Shown: positions 11,638 to 23,350 of the stretch, piece by piece
How positions within the stretch are numbered: position 1 is the stretch's first letter
Layout of the letters: each line of letters opens with the position of its first letter
NCBI GenBank assembly: GCA_047495785.1
Contig: JBLDXI010000019.1
Coordinates: 3,286,001-3,350,000, forward strand
Length of the DNA: 64,000 bases
Direction: 5' to 3'
Source of the DNA: Lepidodermella squamata
Lineage: Eukaryota; Gastrotricha
Made by a program: the position numbers and the translations under genes
The notes under the pieces: model-generated
Seen by the model: the letters and a program-made list of their open reading frames with translations, nothing else
Databases searched by the model: none
Told to the model about the DNA's origin: nothing

Positions 11638-12958
11638 TTACACAACAAAGCGTCTCTTGAAGATTACGCCGACGATTCGACTCATTTTCCAGTTATCGAA
11701 ATATCCTGGTCTCATACTTCGTATCAGCGGGCTGATGCTGGCTTCGATCAAATAGATTAGCACTGATATTTTATGAATTTCAGCTGTTACCAGCTCGGGC
11801 CCGATTCCGTCGAAGAAGATCTCGAAAATGAACACGAACATCAGTGGAACGCGAGCTGTTACATAGACAGCAAGCGACAACAGCGACTGCCTTGCGAAAA
11901 ATAGCTCGCGATTCTGCCAGTTCACTCGGATTCGTCGCATTGAGCCAGATTTAGAGTTCGCGGTATCAAGCGAGCTATTCGTGAAGAAAGTCGCGCTTAT
12001 GAACCTAAATCTTTTGAAGATCACCCTGTAAACAGACATGGACAATTTTCGAAGTTCTGATTTGCAAGAAAACTGACCAATTATTCCTTGCGATCATAGC
12101 ACATGGGATGCTCATGGCCAAGGAGTAGTAAACGAGCATGAGTATGTTAGTATCGTAGTTGCCTAGAGGAAAGCCAAAGCCTCCGCAGAGCATGACAGCT
12201 GAAGCGTTGTTCAACGCTGGAACAAGGATTCGATGAGCGCTGAACATCGTGAATGGATAAAAAGCAAGGGTGGACCACATTGCAGCGCAGATCAGCGGGC
12301 CGATCAGGGCCATCAGTACCAACTGCAAGATCAAAAATCAAACGCTGGTTACCAAGTTATTCACACTTTTTATCGCGATTGTTTTTATCTGATAGCTTCA
12401 TGCTTCTTGAGAAACGAATTGCACTCTAAATCTTCCGGTTTTGATGATCTTCCGATCTAGGTTATTTGCTAGATTTCAAATTACCCGTTTCTTGCTGTAA
12501 GCTGAGTTTATCCCATCAGACATCAAACAAAGCCGTCGCTCAAAGCTGATCAACATGTAGAACCATGGCGTCGAGGATCCGCTTACAATCATAACCCATT
12601 GAATTATTCCACAGCTCAAGGTATCACCAGGCCATAATCCTGTCCTCAGGTGTTGGCCAACCATCGTCGTGTAGAGTATCGCTGAGACTGAATTTGAGCC
12701 TCCTAGAAACCTATCTAGAACAAGAAAATCCCGGCGAATCCCTCGTTTGTAGCTAACAATGGCGTTCCAGATATCAGCGACGAGAGAAAGGACGGACGCG
12801 ATTACAAATGCGAGAAATAGTGGCAGTCTGCTTTCAACGCTTGACTTGCTTAGGTCATTGTACCATCCGAGGAAGTAAGGCCTTGGCTGTTGGTCACCGT
12901 GTTCGGGTAACTGGGCCATAACCCAGGATGAACCAATTGATTCGGTCAAGTTAATCAT
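11638..12958 (-). CDS. Class A-like 7TM receptor, gene F (368 aa)
   Basis: Exons are 12485-12958, 12078-12322 and 11638-12025 with introns of 162 bp (12323-12484) and 52 bp (12026-12077), both GT-AG. It is the most divergent intact member. The N-terminus is SIGSSWVMAQLPEHGDQQP; TM1-TM2 has WNAIVSYKRGIRRD and then LDRFLGGSNS, where others have LISLLGG. TM3 ends SFERRLCL, loop 2 has LCGGFGFPLGNYDT, and TM7 ends SISPLIRSMRPGY. The first 111 nt of its coding region plus its upstream DNA are duplicated at 48324-49040, beyond the 31-kb insert. Ligand unknown. Confidence 0.85.
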
Positions 12959-13649
12959 TCAAACCAGAAGCGTCTACAGTATGCAAAACACAATGATTGA
13001 TTCGAATTGAAATGTTAAATAACATTCCATACCACTGTATTCCACGATAAGAACGCCTTTAGTACTAGCGAAAATCCTAGCATTCCTAGTTGGTCAGGCT
13101 GCCGAGTATCCACATTTTCATAACTTATAGTTTCAAAGAGGATAATTTGACCTCTATTACCACAGATGATCTTAATAGCGAAATTCGAAGGAATATTTAT
13201 TATTGAATCGGAGGAACTTGAACATGCTAAGATGTCTGTGGCGATCGCATTGTCTTTTTGGCCTAGTGCCTGCTAATTGATTTTAGTGCTGCTTGGTTTT
13301 AACGAACACTCGTGACTTGCAAAACACATACTTGCGGTGGCGTAAGCGTGTTTTAATTAGTAGGATCGAAGCATAACTTTAGGTCGCGCACACGAAGCTC
13401 GAATTTTAGAAATAATTCGATTATAAGGGTCTTATAGAACGGTATAGAACGAACTGGAATCGAAGTAAGTGGTTCCGGCGTTGGAACGGGTTCCTAACAC
13501 AAAACTACGAATCGCGAACCAACCTTGCTGAGGGCTTCTGTTTAGAACCGGTTCCAGCGCCGGAACCACTTAGTCAGTTGACTCGCTTCTGCCGACTTCG
13601 GAACTATGATCGCCCAGCACCATCCCAGCATTCAGCCATTCAACACCTA
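12959..13649. other. Upstream region of gene F with an imperfect palindrome
   Basis: No gene is present. Arms 13467-13492 and 13546-13571 are inverted copies (24 of 26 match; core GGTTCC-GGAACC) with a 53-nt spacer. The right-hand duplicate keeps only the second arm, so either the left copy gained or the right copy lost 136 bp between short TTTAGA repeats. Confidence 0.6.
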
Positions 13650-16582
13650 CAGGGTGTTTCAGAACTTGCGCATCAGAATAACCTGCGGCAAATGGTTGCC
13701 TTGGTATCCAGAGTAAACGTGCGCGCGCTGTGCATACATTCCGCGCACATATGTTTATATTCTTGCACAGCATATTATAAAGCGCGGCTAGCGCAAACGG
13801 TTATGCGTGTAATGCGCACATGCTATGTAGTTGGCGTTATACGCCGAAACGGCGTACAAGCGGTATGCGCGCATTATAAAATGCGCAAATCGAACGCGTA
13901 TATACCGTAACGCTGCTGCAGTAATGGGGATACCGCTAAGAAATAAGACTTGCTCTTGCAAAATATCTGGAAATTTGCCGATTTCCCAATGAAGAATTCT
14001 CCAATAGGACAGATCCTTAATGCGGCTATGAATACATTTCGAGTTTTAAGTACAAATATAATAAAATTTATTCCAGATGATGTGATTTTTACGTCGTTGC
14101 TGTTGTTTCATTCCATGAATTTGATTTCACGTTCATTCACTCTTGAAAAAGCAGTAAAAATTGAGAAGAACTGAAAAAGGTAAAATGTTGCAACACTCTG
14201 ATTGAGTTTAAAACTTTCTGCGAGCTAACATTTGTGAGCAAAAACTTGGTCGCTTCCACAGGAAAACGTCGTTTACCTTTTGCATAAGAATAAACGAAAA
14301 AACATTGACGTTACCTTAAACAGCCTCTCTACGACGAATTTTGCGACACTTGATATGCGATTCCATGCAAAACCCGTGGGTAGACGTTTTGCGCGACCCG
14401 CCAGCCAGGTAGAACAGCTCTTGGGCTTTCTAGCGATATCAAGAAATCAAAAATTCATCCACGGGTTCTCGAACGGGAGGGAGGTAAGGATGACCCGTTT
14501 GCGGCTCAAAACGGCCCAACTACGACGATTTTTGTGACATTTGACCCGCGTCTCCTTGCGAATCCTGTGGATAGACTTTTTGCGCGACCCGTCAGCCTTG
14601 TAGACCTGCTCTTCAGCTATCTAACGATGTCAAGAAATCAAAAATTCATCCACGGGTTCTCGAACGGGAGGGAGGTAAGGATGACCCGTTTGCGGCTCAA
14701 AACGGCCCAACTACGACGATTTTTGTGACATTTGACCCGCGTCTCCTTGCGAATCCTGTGGATAGACGTTTTGCGCGACCCGCCAGCCTTGTAGACCTGC
14801 TCTTCAGCTATCTAACGATGTCAAGAAATCAAAAATTCATCCACGGGTTCTCGAACGGGAGGGAGGTAAGGATGACCCGTTTGCGGCTCAAAACGGCCCA
14901 ACTACGACGATTTTTGTGACATTTGACCCGCGTCTCCTTGCGAATCCTGTGGATAGACGTTTTGCGCGACCCGCCAGCCTTGTAGACCTGCTCTTCAGCT
15001 ATCTAACGATGTCAAGAAATCAAAAATTCATCCACGGGTTCTCGAACGGGAGGGAGGTAAGGATGACCCGTTTGCGGCTCAAAACGGCCCAACTACGACG
15101 ATTTTTGTGACATTTGACCCGCGTCTCCTTGCGAAGCCTGTGGATAGACTTTTTGCGCGACCCGTCAGCCTTGTAGACCTGCTCTTCAGCTATCTAACGA
15201 TGTCAAGAAATCAAAAATTCATCCACGGGTTCTCGAACGGGAGGGAGGTAAGGATGACCCGTTTGCGGCTCAAAACGGCCCAACTACGACGATTTTTGTG
15301 ACATTTGACCCGCGTCTCCTTGCGAATCCTGTGGATAGACGTTTTGCGCGACCCGCCAGCCTTGTAGACCTGCTCTTCAGCTATCTAACGATGTCAAGAA
15401 ATCAAAAATTCATCCACGGGTTCTCGAACGGGAGGGAGGTAAGGATGACCCGTTTGCGGCTCAAAACGGCCCAACTACGACGATTTTTGTGACATTTGAC
15501 CCGCGTCTCCTTGCGAACCATGTGGATAGACTTTTGGCGCGACCAACCAGCCTTGTAGACCGGGTACTTAGCTATCTAGCGATACCAAGAAATCGAAAAT
15601 TCATCCACGGGTTCTCGAACTGGAGGGTCGCAAAGATGACCCGTTTGCGGCCGAAAACGGCCCAACTACGACGATTTTCGTGACATTTGACATGCGATTC
15701 CTTGCGAACCCTGTGGATAGAATTTCAGCGCGACCAAACAGCCATGTAGAGGACATCTTTGGCTTTCTTGTGATATGAAAAAATGCAATTGTCACCCTCG
15801 GTCTTTCGGAGATGCAGTAGCTTAAAGTCTGGAAAACATCAATTTTTCACTTTCTCTTGGGTTTTCGGGAGATCATGAAAATTCTAGCCATGAGTATTTT
15901 GGTCTTTACCGTACATCATTTTCTCCTAATGTTCTTGGTTGTTATTTTGTGACAATTTTGATTAGTTATCCACGAAATGGAATCGCTGCGTTTATTCGAC
16001 GTAATGAACTGGAAATCTTGATTTTCGTTCTTTACTCGATGTAGAACTCAAGCCAGTGGTTCAAACTACGTCATTTTTTCTAAACTTGTGCAGTCGGAGT
16101 CTTGTATTCACGCAACGTGAAAATAATAATGATGCAAAGGCAGGAAACTAATCAATCATCAATTTTTCGACGAATTTAAAATCAAGTAAAATCAGAATTT
16201 TCTCAGAAATCATCAGTTTCTGAAATATCTAGCCACGGAAATTGAGAAATTGTTTCGAAACCTCTTGCTTCAGAGTCCAATCAATCAGCATGTTTCAGAA
16301 AACCATGACATCATCCTCGAAATAAAAAAGATATTTAATGAAACTCAGTTCAAATTTATCGAGGCTCGAACGTTCCCGCCAGAAAATAGCTCGGCAGTGC
16401 TATTATGTATGCTGTACATTTGTGTTTTACGCATATTTTATATGCTTATTACAGTAGTGCGTAGTACTTTTATAGGTAAAGTAGTATACGCGTATAACTC
16501 TATAGGCGCATAACAATGCATAACAATGCGCGCGCATTTGCCGCATGCGATTCGTATAGTGCGCGAGTTCTGAAACACCCTG
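13650..16582. mobile_element. 2933-bp TA-target DNA transposon, non-autonomous
   Basis: The termini are inverted repeats starting CAGGGTGTTTCAGAAC, with 21 of 22 outer bases matching and a second shared block (TGCGGCAAATG) within 50 bp of each end. TA flanks both sides (13648-13649 and 16583-16584). The paralogous sequence at 49135-49150 is the undisturbed target with a single TA at 49142-49143, which fixes the boundaries. Both ends are rich in CpG and GCGC words. The interior holds a 191-bp tandem repeat and no transposase. The TIR start and TA duplication fit the Tc1/mariner group; membership is inferred from the termini only. Confidence 0.88.
14344..15785. repeat. 191-bp tandem repeat (about 7.5 units) inside the transposon
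   Basis: Units begin near 14344, 14535, 14726, 14917, 15108, 15299, 15490 and 15681 (the last is partial). The inner five are nearly identical; the outer ones are diverged, as expected for an array that grows and homogenises from the middle. Each unit contains a 64-codon open frame with a GTG start. Because 191 is not a multiple of three, frames change from unit to unit and stop and start overlap. Coding is doubtful and it is best read as satellite DNA. Confidence 0.85.
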
Positions 16583-16893
16583 TACAAAATCCTTAAAAAT
16601 GCACAAATGTTTTTTTTATTTTGAGAAAAGCCTTACAAAACAATTTAGGTAAAGCCAAAATTTTTCAATCATGTAAGACTAGTCATGGGAAAATTGAAGT
16701 CGTGTGATCATTTGAGCGTTCTAATTGTTTTTCTCCGATCAAATCGCATGTAATTTTTTTCAAATGATCACACGATGATCTACAAAAGGTATTTTCGATG
16801 TTGTCTTTCTAATACAAGTATCAAACCGATCTGTGGTTGCGATTTCCTAAACGGTAAAAGCATTGAGAACCAAGCTCCCAAAATTATCAAGAT

Positions 16894-16985
16894 TCATCGG
16901 CTTCCTGAAGCGTGCTGTTGCAGGCTCGGAATGACGACTGACAGGGAGGCCAAAAGTGAAACAACCAAACAGGAGTAACCGAGCG
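16894..16985 (-). pseudogene. 3' tip of a class C receptor gene
   Basis: The minus strand encodes the last 30 residues of the class C receptor at 49447-51729 (TM7 and tail, LGYSCLVVS onwards) with the same stop, then ends abruptly at 16985 where unrelated sequence starts. One TM7 residue differs (Leu for Val). It is a truncated copy produced by the duplication and insertion at this junction. Confidence 0.85.
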
Positions 16986-17000
16986 AAATATTCTATATAT

Positions 17001-17165
17001 TCCAGCACTGGTGCTGGGTAGTGCTGGGTAGTGCTGGATAGTGCTGGGTAGTGCTGGACAGAGTGTGCTGGACAAATAAAGCTCCATCCAGCACCGATCT
17101 GACATTTATATTCAGCACCATGTGGAGAAAATATCTTTTCATCCAGCACGCGTCCAGCTCCCCTC
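17001..17165. repeat. Left subterminal GTGCTGG/CCAGCAC repeats
   Basis: Five GTGCTGG(G/A) units run head to tail at about 17010-17072, followed by CCAGCAC-type words in inverted orientation to 17165. The same word dominates 25485-25620 at the other end of the element. Subterminal motif clusters of this kind commonly bind transposases. Confidence 0.75.
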
Positions 17166-17684
17166 CAGCAAATTTGTGGTTTAGCAGCGATGATTAGAGA
17201 TGGAGCTTCTTTGTGTGCTCGCGCGCTCGCCAATGTCATTTCGCTGCCGCAATATTGGACTCACAAGAAATTAAAAAAATTCGAGATTTTAATCTTTTTT
17301 ATAATTTATTCTGAAAATTCAAATTTATATAATTCGCGCTAAATTTTCACCCCGATCTTTGCCGGGCTATCTTGCTCGCGGCCCTCTTGCACTATCTCGC
17401 ACCATGAAGTTGAAATGAAGTTCATGACTCCTGAATTCTGAGGTTTTCTGCCATGTTTACTGAAACTATTTGAGCTTTTATATTCCCCTGTCAGTTATTT
17501 GCATCTCAGCATGAAGATTAATAACTATGTTTAATGAAAGTATCCATTACTAGGTGTTTAGCATTCGAAGCATAGCTCATCGCGTATCAGAATGTTTGCT
17601 ATCGTTAAAAATGATGTGAACAGTGAATCCTGATATTTCCAATTCCCGGATCAAGCTGACAAATTGACTTACAAATCCTTTCAG

Positions 17685-18674
17685 AGCGCGTTACAAGCCT
17701 TTCTTCATATTTCCGCCCCGATTGAAATTTTTCAAAAGATATTTGATCTCGAAGTAAAAATTGCATGCGACTCAGACGTAAAGACGATGTTCCTAATGCA
17801 GCAATCGTTGCCCAATCGGTCTTTTGTTCTTGAAGTCAAATGCATCTCGACGAGTTCTTTGAAAAGGAAACGCGAGGGTGATGGGATCGAAACTAAACCC
17901 GGGCCAACGAAGAAGCCCAAAAATGTTTTGCTGCATTTCTCGGATGAAGAAGGCGTTAGTCAATCTAGCGAGTCGGAAGTGTAAGCTGAAATTGTCAAAT
18001 TCCGAGTCTTGGCAATTTTTTATCTCTTTCGTAGGGAAGAGGCTCCATCGCCTATGGAAATACCACCAGGTCCTCTGGAAAGAATTCGCCTTAGAGCACG
18101 AAGATCCTCTGAGCTTAAAGAAAATACTTCGAGTGGTTTTGCTAAAAAATAGTAAGTCCTAACTTGAATGCTGTATTTGAGATCATATAAGAATGTATGG
18201 TTGCAGCCAGTCCTCCCTTACTTCAAAGTATCCTGTGCTCAACGACATAACAAACTTCAGCGCTCAAGAACAATATTTTCCCACTTATGCTGGCCTTTCC
18301 AGTGCCCCGTGTCGTGCTCCAGTTTCAAAAGATGGATATGAGCTGCTCAGTCAATCCTGCAGATTGGATCCCATCCAGTGAGTAGCGTTATTTTTCGTTT
18401 TGTTCAAAAGTTAAGTGTTTCGCCTAGGATGATTGTGGCTGCATCAAAGGCTTCCCGTAACCGAAAATGCCGCAAAGGTACTGAATACAGCCCTGAAGAG
18501 TTGAGTGCACTTCAAATGATCTCATGGTACCTGTTCAAAAACAAACTGGCTTTATCCGTCACCAATATCGAAGATGCGATAATAAAAATTGGCATTGACA
18601 AGGAAGACGTTTTTGGAGACCGGACGACTGTTAACCTCATGGACAAAATCACGAAATTGGGCTCCCAGCGCTAA
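17685..18674 (+). CDS. Multi-exon Lys/Arg-rich protein gene of the element
   Basis: Exons 17685-17980, 18035-18151, 18207-18377 and 18428-18674 join in one frame (about 276 residues) through GT-AG introns of 54, 55 and 50 bp. AATAAA lies near 18817. The first exon is preceded by a good acceptor (TTTCAG), so a 5' exon with the start codon is probably missed; the first in-frame Met is near 17789. The protein has a basic patch LKRKREGDG, then ETKPGPTKKPK and an acidic Ser-rich tail (nuclear-type features). It ends in a helical segment beginning EELSALQMISWYLF. It shares a segment (SD-D-K-M-L) with the gene at 24753-25335. I do not recognise the family; a DNA-binding accessory protein of the element is a guess. 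Confidence 0.6.
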
Positions 18675-19998
18675 CTGAATGCATCGTGAAAACTAATCAG
18701 AGTAACTTATTGACGAACGGCTTCTTCAATCATAGGCTTTCTAATGCGACTTGTTATTTTTCTATTTCTGCATTTCTTCATTCTTTAAAATTTGTTGAAT
18801 CATTTTTTCAGTGAAAATAAAGACATTAAACTTGCAGCCATTTTTAATTGGAGTTTGTTGTTCAATAGATGGAGACGCGCGTATTTATCGACATACCTAC
18901 TAATCATATTCAAGCCGTTGATTCATCTTTATTACTATTAGATGAAATCTGCAAACGAAGTGGCATCGAGACAGCCCAAGTGATCGGCTCTCAAGTTCTT
19001 CTCATCGGCAGTCCTAGTAGCGTGAAGAATTGACGCCGAATTGACGCTGGGCATTAAGTTTTCTACTCTGGGACGATCTGACAATGTGGTGACCAAGGAG
19101 TTGATTGAATGCCCTTGTTCTGTCGACGATGATCTTCAAAATGAGATCGGCAAGCTTATCAGTGGTTCCAACATGACTTTCACTGTTTCTAAGCGCGGCA
19201 TCGAACTTTGCGGTCCGCGTATGGCTCTGAGGGATGTCAGGGAAAGCGTGAGTTTTCTTGTTGAGAATTGGGTTCGAGACTTGCAGCCGGTTATGCGTCT
19301 ACCACCGACTCCTGTGGAGAAGCCCGGGCCTGTGAAGCCGCGCAACAAACTAGGTCGATTTATTTCCAGCAGTGAGACTAGAGCTGAGAAAAAACGCTAT
19401 CATTACGTGTGCGACTTTTGCAATAAAGAGAGAAGCAGCCGTGATTTTCGCGCTCACGTCGTGAACCATTGTAAGGTTGCTCGAATCAAACTTCCAAATC
19501 TGGAAGACAGAATTGCTAATGTTCGCCTAAAAGCGGAAAGCCGCGACACTGTCGAATCGAAGGTTGTCGTCCCTATTCCATATTTTATATTTGATTTAAG
19601 ATTCTGATTATTGCAGGCTGATCTGGAACATCATTACGGCGCTAGAAAAAATTGCGATTGCTGCCGATTTGACCACGATTCATGAACTAATCGACAAGAA
19701 CCAAATGGAGCGTATCATGCAAACGATTGACGGATTTAAAGTTACCGAAAGCACTCGCTACCGATTTGTTCTCTCTATTGTCGAATTTCTGCGTTACTGC
19801 TCAACCGAAGAATTCAGCGAGAGCGAGTATCCGATGATCGCAAAAGCTATAGCACGTTGGGAACAAGCCCGTTCTAGTGTTCAGGAAGGCCTCGTAAAAG
19901 AGCGTGTCGTCAAGAAGAAAAAAGACCTTGATTCATATGAGCGCGGCGAGTTCCCCAGCGTTGCTGAAGTGGTCGCTTTCCCTGAATTTCTCCTCGAT

Positions 19999-20000
<2 letters not shown>

Positions 20001-20031
<31 letters not shown>

Positions 20032-23000
20032 TTTTTATTTTTCCTCTTCGGGACTGAGCGTCGTGTACCGTTTCCGGTTTTGAAGAGGGCGAAGGCAGGC
20101 GAAGAATGATCCTCACCCACCCCCACAGTCGAGGATTCTGCTTTTTGTATAGAATTCGTAATTTTCAATCGAGTTTACAACCATGCACCATCCATCTTTT
20201 TCGAAAGTGACCGATTCCGCTAGTTGGATATCGGGAATAATTTGTATCTCAAAATCCTTTTCGCCGGCATTTTTATTATTTTCTCGTTTCTTAGTGGTTT
20301 TATTTTTCTTATATTTAACCTTATTTTTATCATTGGTTTTCTTTTTCCGGCGAATTTCCTTAGTAAGTCCTATTTTTATTAGGCTTCTATGCATCCATCC
20401 GTTGATCCATCTGGTTCGAGGTCTCCCTCTGGGTGCAAACCACCCAAGCGGAGGCGTCCAAATATTATATATTTTGTGTATTAGTCCTTCTGCGTCATAG
20501 TCACTTGACCTAATTATGTGACCTAGATATCTTAGCCTTTGTTTTTCAACTATGCGGCTCACTTCAATGAGACCTCCGCATAACGCAAGTCGAATGTCTA
20601 TATTAGGAATATAGTGCATCAGGTGGACGCCTACTATTGATCGGAGCCAACGATATTCTATAGTATTTAATCTATTTTCTTGGGCTACCGATATGTTCCA
20701 CGATTCGCAGGCGTAAATGATAATGGTAATATAACACATGTCGGCACTTTAAGTTTTGTAGCTATGGAAACCTGATTTTTGTTGCACATGAATTTATTCA
20801 TGGCGCGGAAAACACTACCTGCCTTAGAAATTCTGTAGTTGAGTTCCTCATCGATTTTGCCGTCACTAGTAATAATACTACCTAAATATTTAAAGATGAA
20901 AAAGGTCTAATAAATAAAATTTATACCTGGATGCCCCCGTTCGGGTGGTTTGCACCCAGAGGAAGACCCCGGGCCAGGTGGATCAACAGAGTGCATAGGA
21001 GTTTGATTAAAGTAGGACTCACTAAGGAAATACGCCGGAAAAAGAAATCTAACACTACGAAAGGCAAAAAGAATAAGGGTACTAAGAAAAAAGGTGATAA
21101 GAAAAAACCCGGCGAAAATAAATTTGAAACCAAAATTATTCCTGATTTACAATTAGCTGAACTCGCATCCTTTGAAAAAGATGAATGGCGCATGATTGTT
21201 AACTCAATTGATAATTATGAATTTTTCGGAAAAAGCAGAATCTTCAACTGTGGGGGTGGGTAAGGATCAATTTTCAATCTTTGCCTGCCTCCGCCCTCTT
21301 CAAAACCGGAAACGGTATAATGACGTGCAGTCTAGGAGAGGCTAAATAAAACTATTATTATTATTATTATTATAAATATTTAAATTTGGTCACTTTTTCT
21401 AGCTTTTCCCCGTTCAATTCCAATTCGTAGTTTTGAGCCGCTGACTCGTCTCTAGAAATGATCATGTATTGAGTTTTCGCCGCGTTGATTTTCAGATCCA
21501 ATTCGGTGCAAGCTAAATTGAAAATGTGAAGTAGTCGTGAAATTTCGTCGTGGTTCATGCCTAAAAGTGTTCCGTCGTCAGCAAACGCTAGTAAATTTAG
21601 GAAATCAGTCTCGCTCATACCGGTCTCACTGTTTGCTGTCTCGCTAATAGGAAAGCCTAATTTTTCAGCAGATATTTTTTCGCAAATTTTGTTGAAGGTC
21701 GCTATGAATAGCAAAGGAGACAACGGGCAACCCTGTCTTAGTCCCCTGGTAACATAGAAGAAATCTGAGAGTTCAGAATCGACTCTAGCAGCAACTTTAT
21801 TTACTTTATTTAACTTTGAATAGCTTCAATTAAGCTGGGTTCTACACCCATATTTTGAAGGGCGGCCCATACTTTTTCCCTGTCCACCAGATCATAGGCT
21901 TTTTCGAGATCGATGAAGACTAGGTGGAGTTCCTTCTTAAAGAATATAATTTTCTCAATAATTTGTCGGAGAACGTAAATGCAGTCTCTGGTGCCCTTGA
22001 GGGGTTGAAAACCAAATTGCAGTTTAGAAATTTTTGACCCAATTAATGCTCTCAATTTTCGTTCGAGAATAATGGCATGGAGTTCTCCTACAACACTTAA
22101 GAGGCTGATGCCTCTGTAATTTTGGCATTTTGATTTCTCACCTTTATTTTTATAAATTGGGGTAATTATAGCCGTTGACCATTCTTCTGGGACCCTCTTA
22201 TCTACCCAAACTCGATTCAAAATTTCCCTGAGCCATTCAATACTGGCCTCGCTCAGAGCTTTGATCATTTCGGGTCTTACTTCATCTATACCCGGGGCAT
22301 TACCGTTTTTCATGTGGTCGATGGCATTTTTAATTTCGGTGAGAGTAATTTCAGTTAAATTTGGATTTTTATCTAATAGAATTTCATCTTCGGGGTTATT
22401 GGGTTCCTTTTCAAGTCCTTGTAAATACGTTTTCATTACTTCTAATATTTCGTCAATTCCGCTGGTAAGTGAGCCGTCTTCTTTTTCAAGAGGATTGGGT
22501 TCGCTTTTCTCTCTAGTCTCTCCCCTCAATTTTCAAATTTCCAGCCAGAATTTGTTGATATTATCATAATCAGTCGGATTTTCAAGTAATTTGTCCAATT
22601 CAGAAAATTCAGTTTGATCCTTAATAATGTTCAAATGTTCAAGGGCCTGATTTTTCTCATTTCTAGCTATTGTATAATTCTCTCGGTCTATGCGGCCCTT
22701 GGTGTAGTTTTTAAAATGTTCTTTACCTTTTTGGATGATTTTGTTGGCTAATGGTGTCCACCAGAGCGGTTTTTCGCTAATTTTGCCTACTTTTCGTTCA
22801 CCGCAGGAGGATATCTGGCAGCATCCAGTAGGTTAGATTTAGTGTTCACCCACTTCTCTTCTATTGAGACAGGGTTTTCGCTTTCGTTTGCGATGTTGCT
22901 AGCTAAAATTTCATTAAACTTGGAACTGTGTTCCTCATTCCTAAGCAAATGATGTTTAATTGTTTCTTAATTTCAACCTTTTTCTGTTGAAAATTTGGGC

Positions 23001-23350
23001 ACTTAATAACACCACGAACCAGCCTATGATCTGATTCGAGTATGGGTTCTTCCTGAACGTCGCAAACATCAAATTTATCTTTTTCGCTTTTATCGACCAA
23101 GATGTAGTCTAAGAAGGATCTACGAAGGGTTTTTGCCATGTATAGGTTGCCCCTTTGCCCCTGAAGGGTTGCCCCTTTGCCATGTATAGCCAGTGTCGGG
23201 GAAACATGTGTTTATGAAACATAGATTGTTGCTGTTTGCAAATTCAATCCATAAATCTCCTTTATCATTTCTAATGTTATCACCATAAGGGCCTACAGTT
23301 TTTGATTTTTGTGCACTCATAATCCGGCCGTACAAATCTCCCATTTGTTA
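20001..23350 (-). mobile_element. 5'-truncated APE-type LINE (RTE-like), minus strand
   Basis: The 3' end at 20001 carries an (ATT)n tail. The target duplication TCGATTT is at 19994-20000 and 23351-23357. Minus-strand reading frames give part of an APE endonuclease (GDLYGRI, then DYILVDK and SDHRLV, 23344-22900). Next comes reverse transcriptase (22529-21370) with NYRGISLLS, GFQPLKGTRD and the catalytic FADD box. Last is the C-terminal region typical of these elements (RLRYLGHII, GRPRTRWING, 20739-20113). Frameshifts, a small duplication near 23120-23190 and a nested insertion break it. Endonuclease sequence starts in mid-domain, so it is 5'-truncated. RTE is the best guess for the clade. Confidence 0.85.
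20895..21372 (+). mobile_element. Second, 478-bp truncated LINE copy nested in the first
   Basis: This is a plus-strand copy of the same LINE family covering only the C-terminal end (GWFAPRGRPRARWIN) and 3' UTR, ending in (ATT)n. It interrupts the reverse transcriptase of the older LINE. The target duplication TAAATATTTAAA is perfect (20883-20894 and 21373-21384), and removing it rejoins KFKYL to GSIITSDG in frame. Confidence 0.88.

Larger units (their letters stand above)
12848..16985. repeat. Left copy of ~1.06-kb direct duplication
   Basis: Without its inserts, this stretch matches 48324-49538 at about 98% identity. It covers the 5' end of receptor gene F, its upstream DNA and the 3' tip of a class C receptor gene. 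Relative to the right copy it carries two extra pieces: 136 bp (13411-13546, between TTTAGA words) and a 2933-bp transposon (13650-16582). It lacks the 143-bp insert found in the right copy. The match stops at 16985, where the recombinase element begins. It may be the residue of a tandem duplication or an assembly join of two haplotypes. Confidence 0.85.

Noticed and set aside
14344-15785. CRISPR array
   Set aside because: Units are 191 bp without short repeats alternating with unique spacers, and the genome is eukaryotic.
16847-17239. 130-codon ORF ending in FGLPVSRHSEPA
   Set aside because: It is a shifted frame over the class C receptor 3' end and runs into the unrelated GTGCTGG repeats.
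20183-20500. Plus-strand ORF rich in Phe/Leu
   Set aside because: Antisense of the LINE C-terminal Lys/Arg-rich segment.
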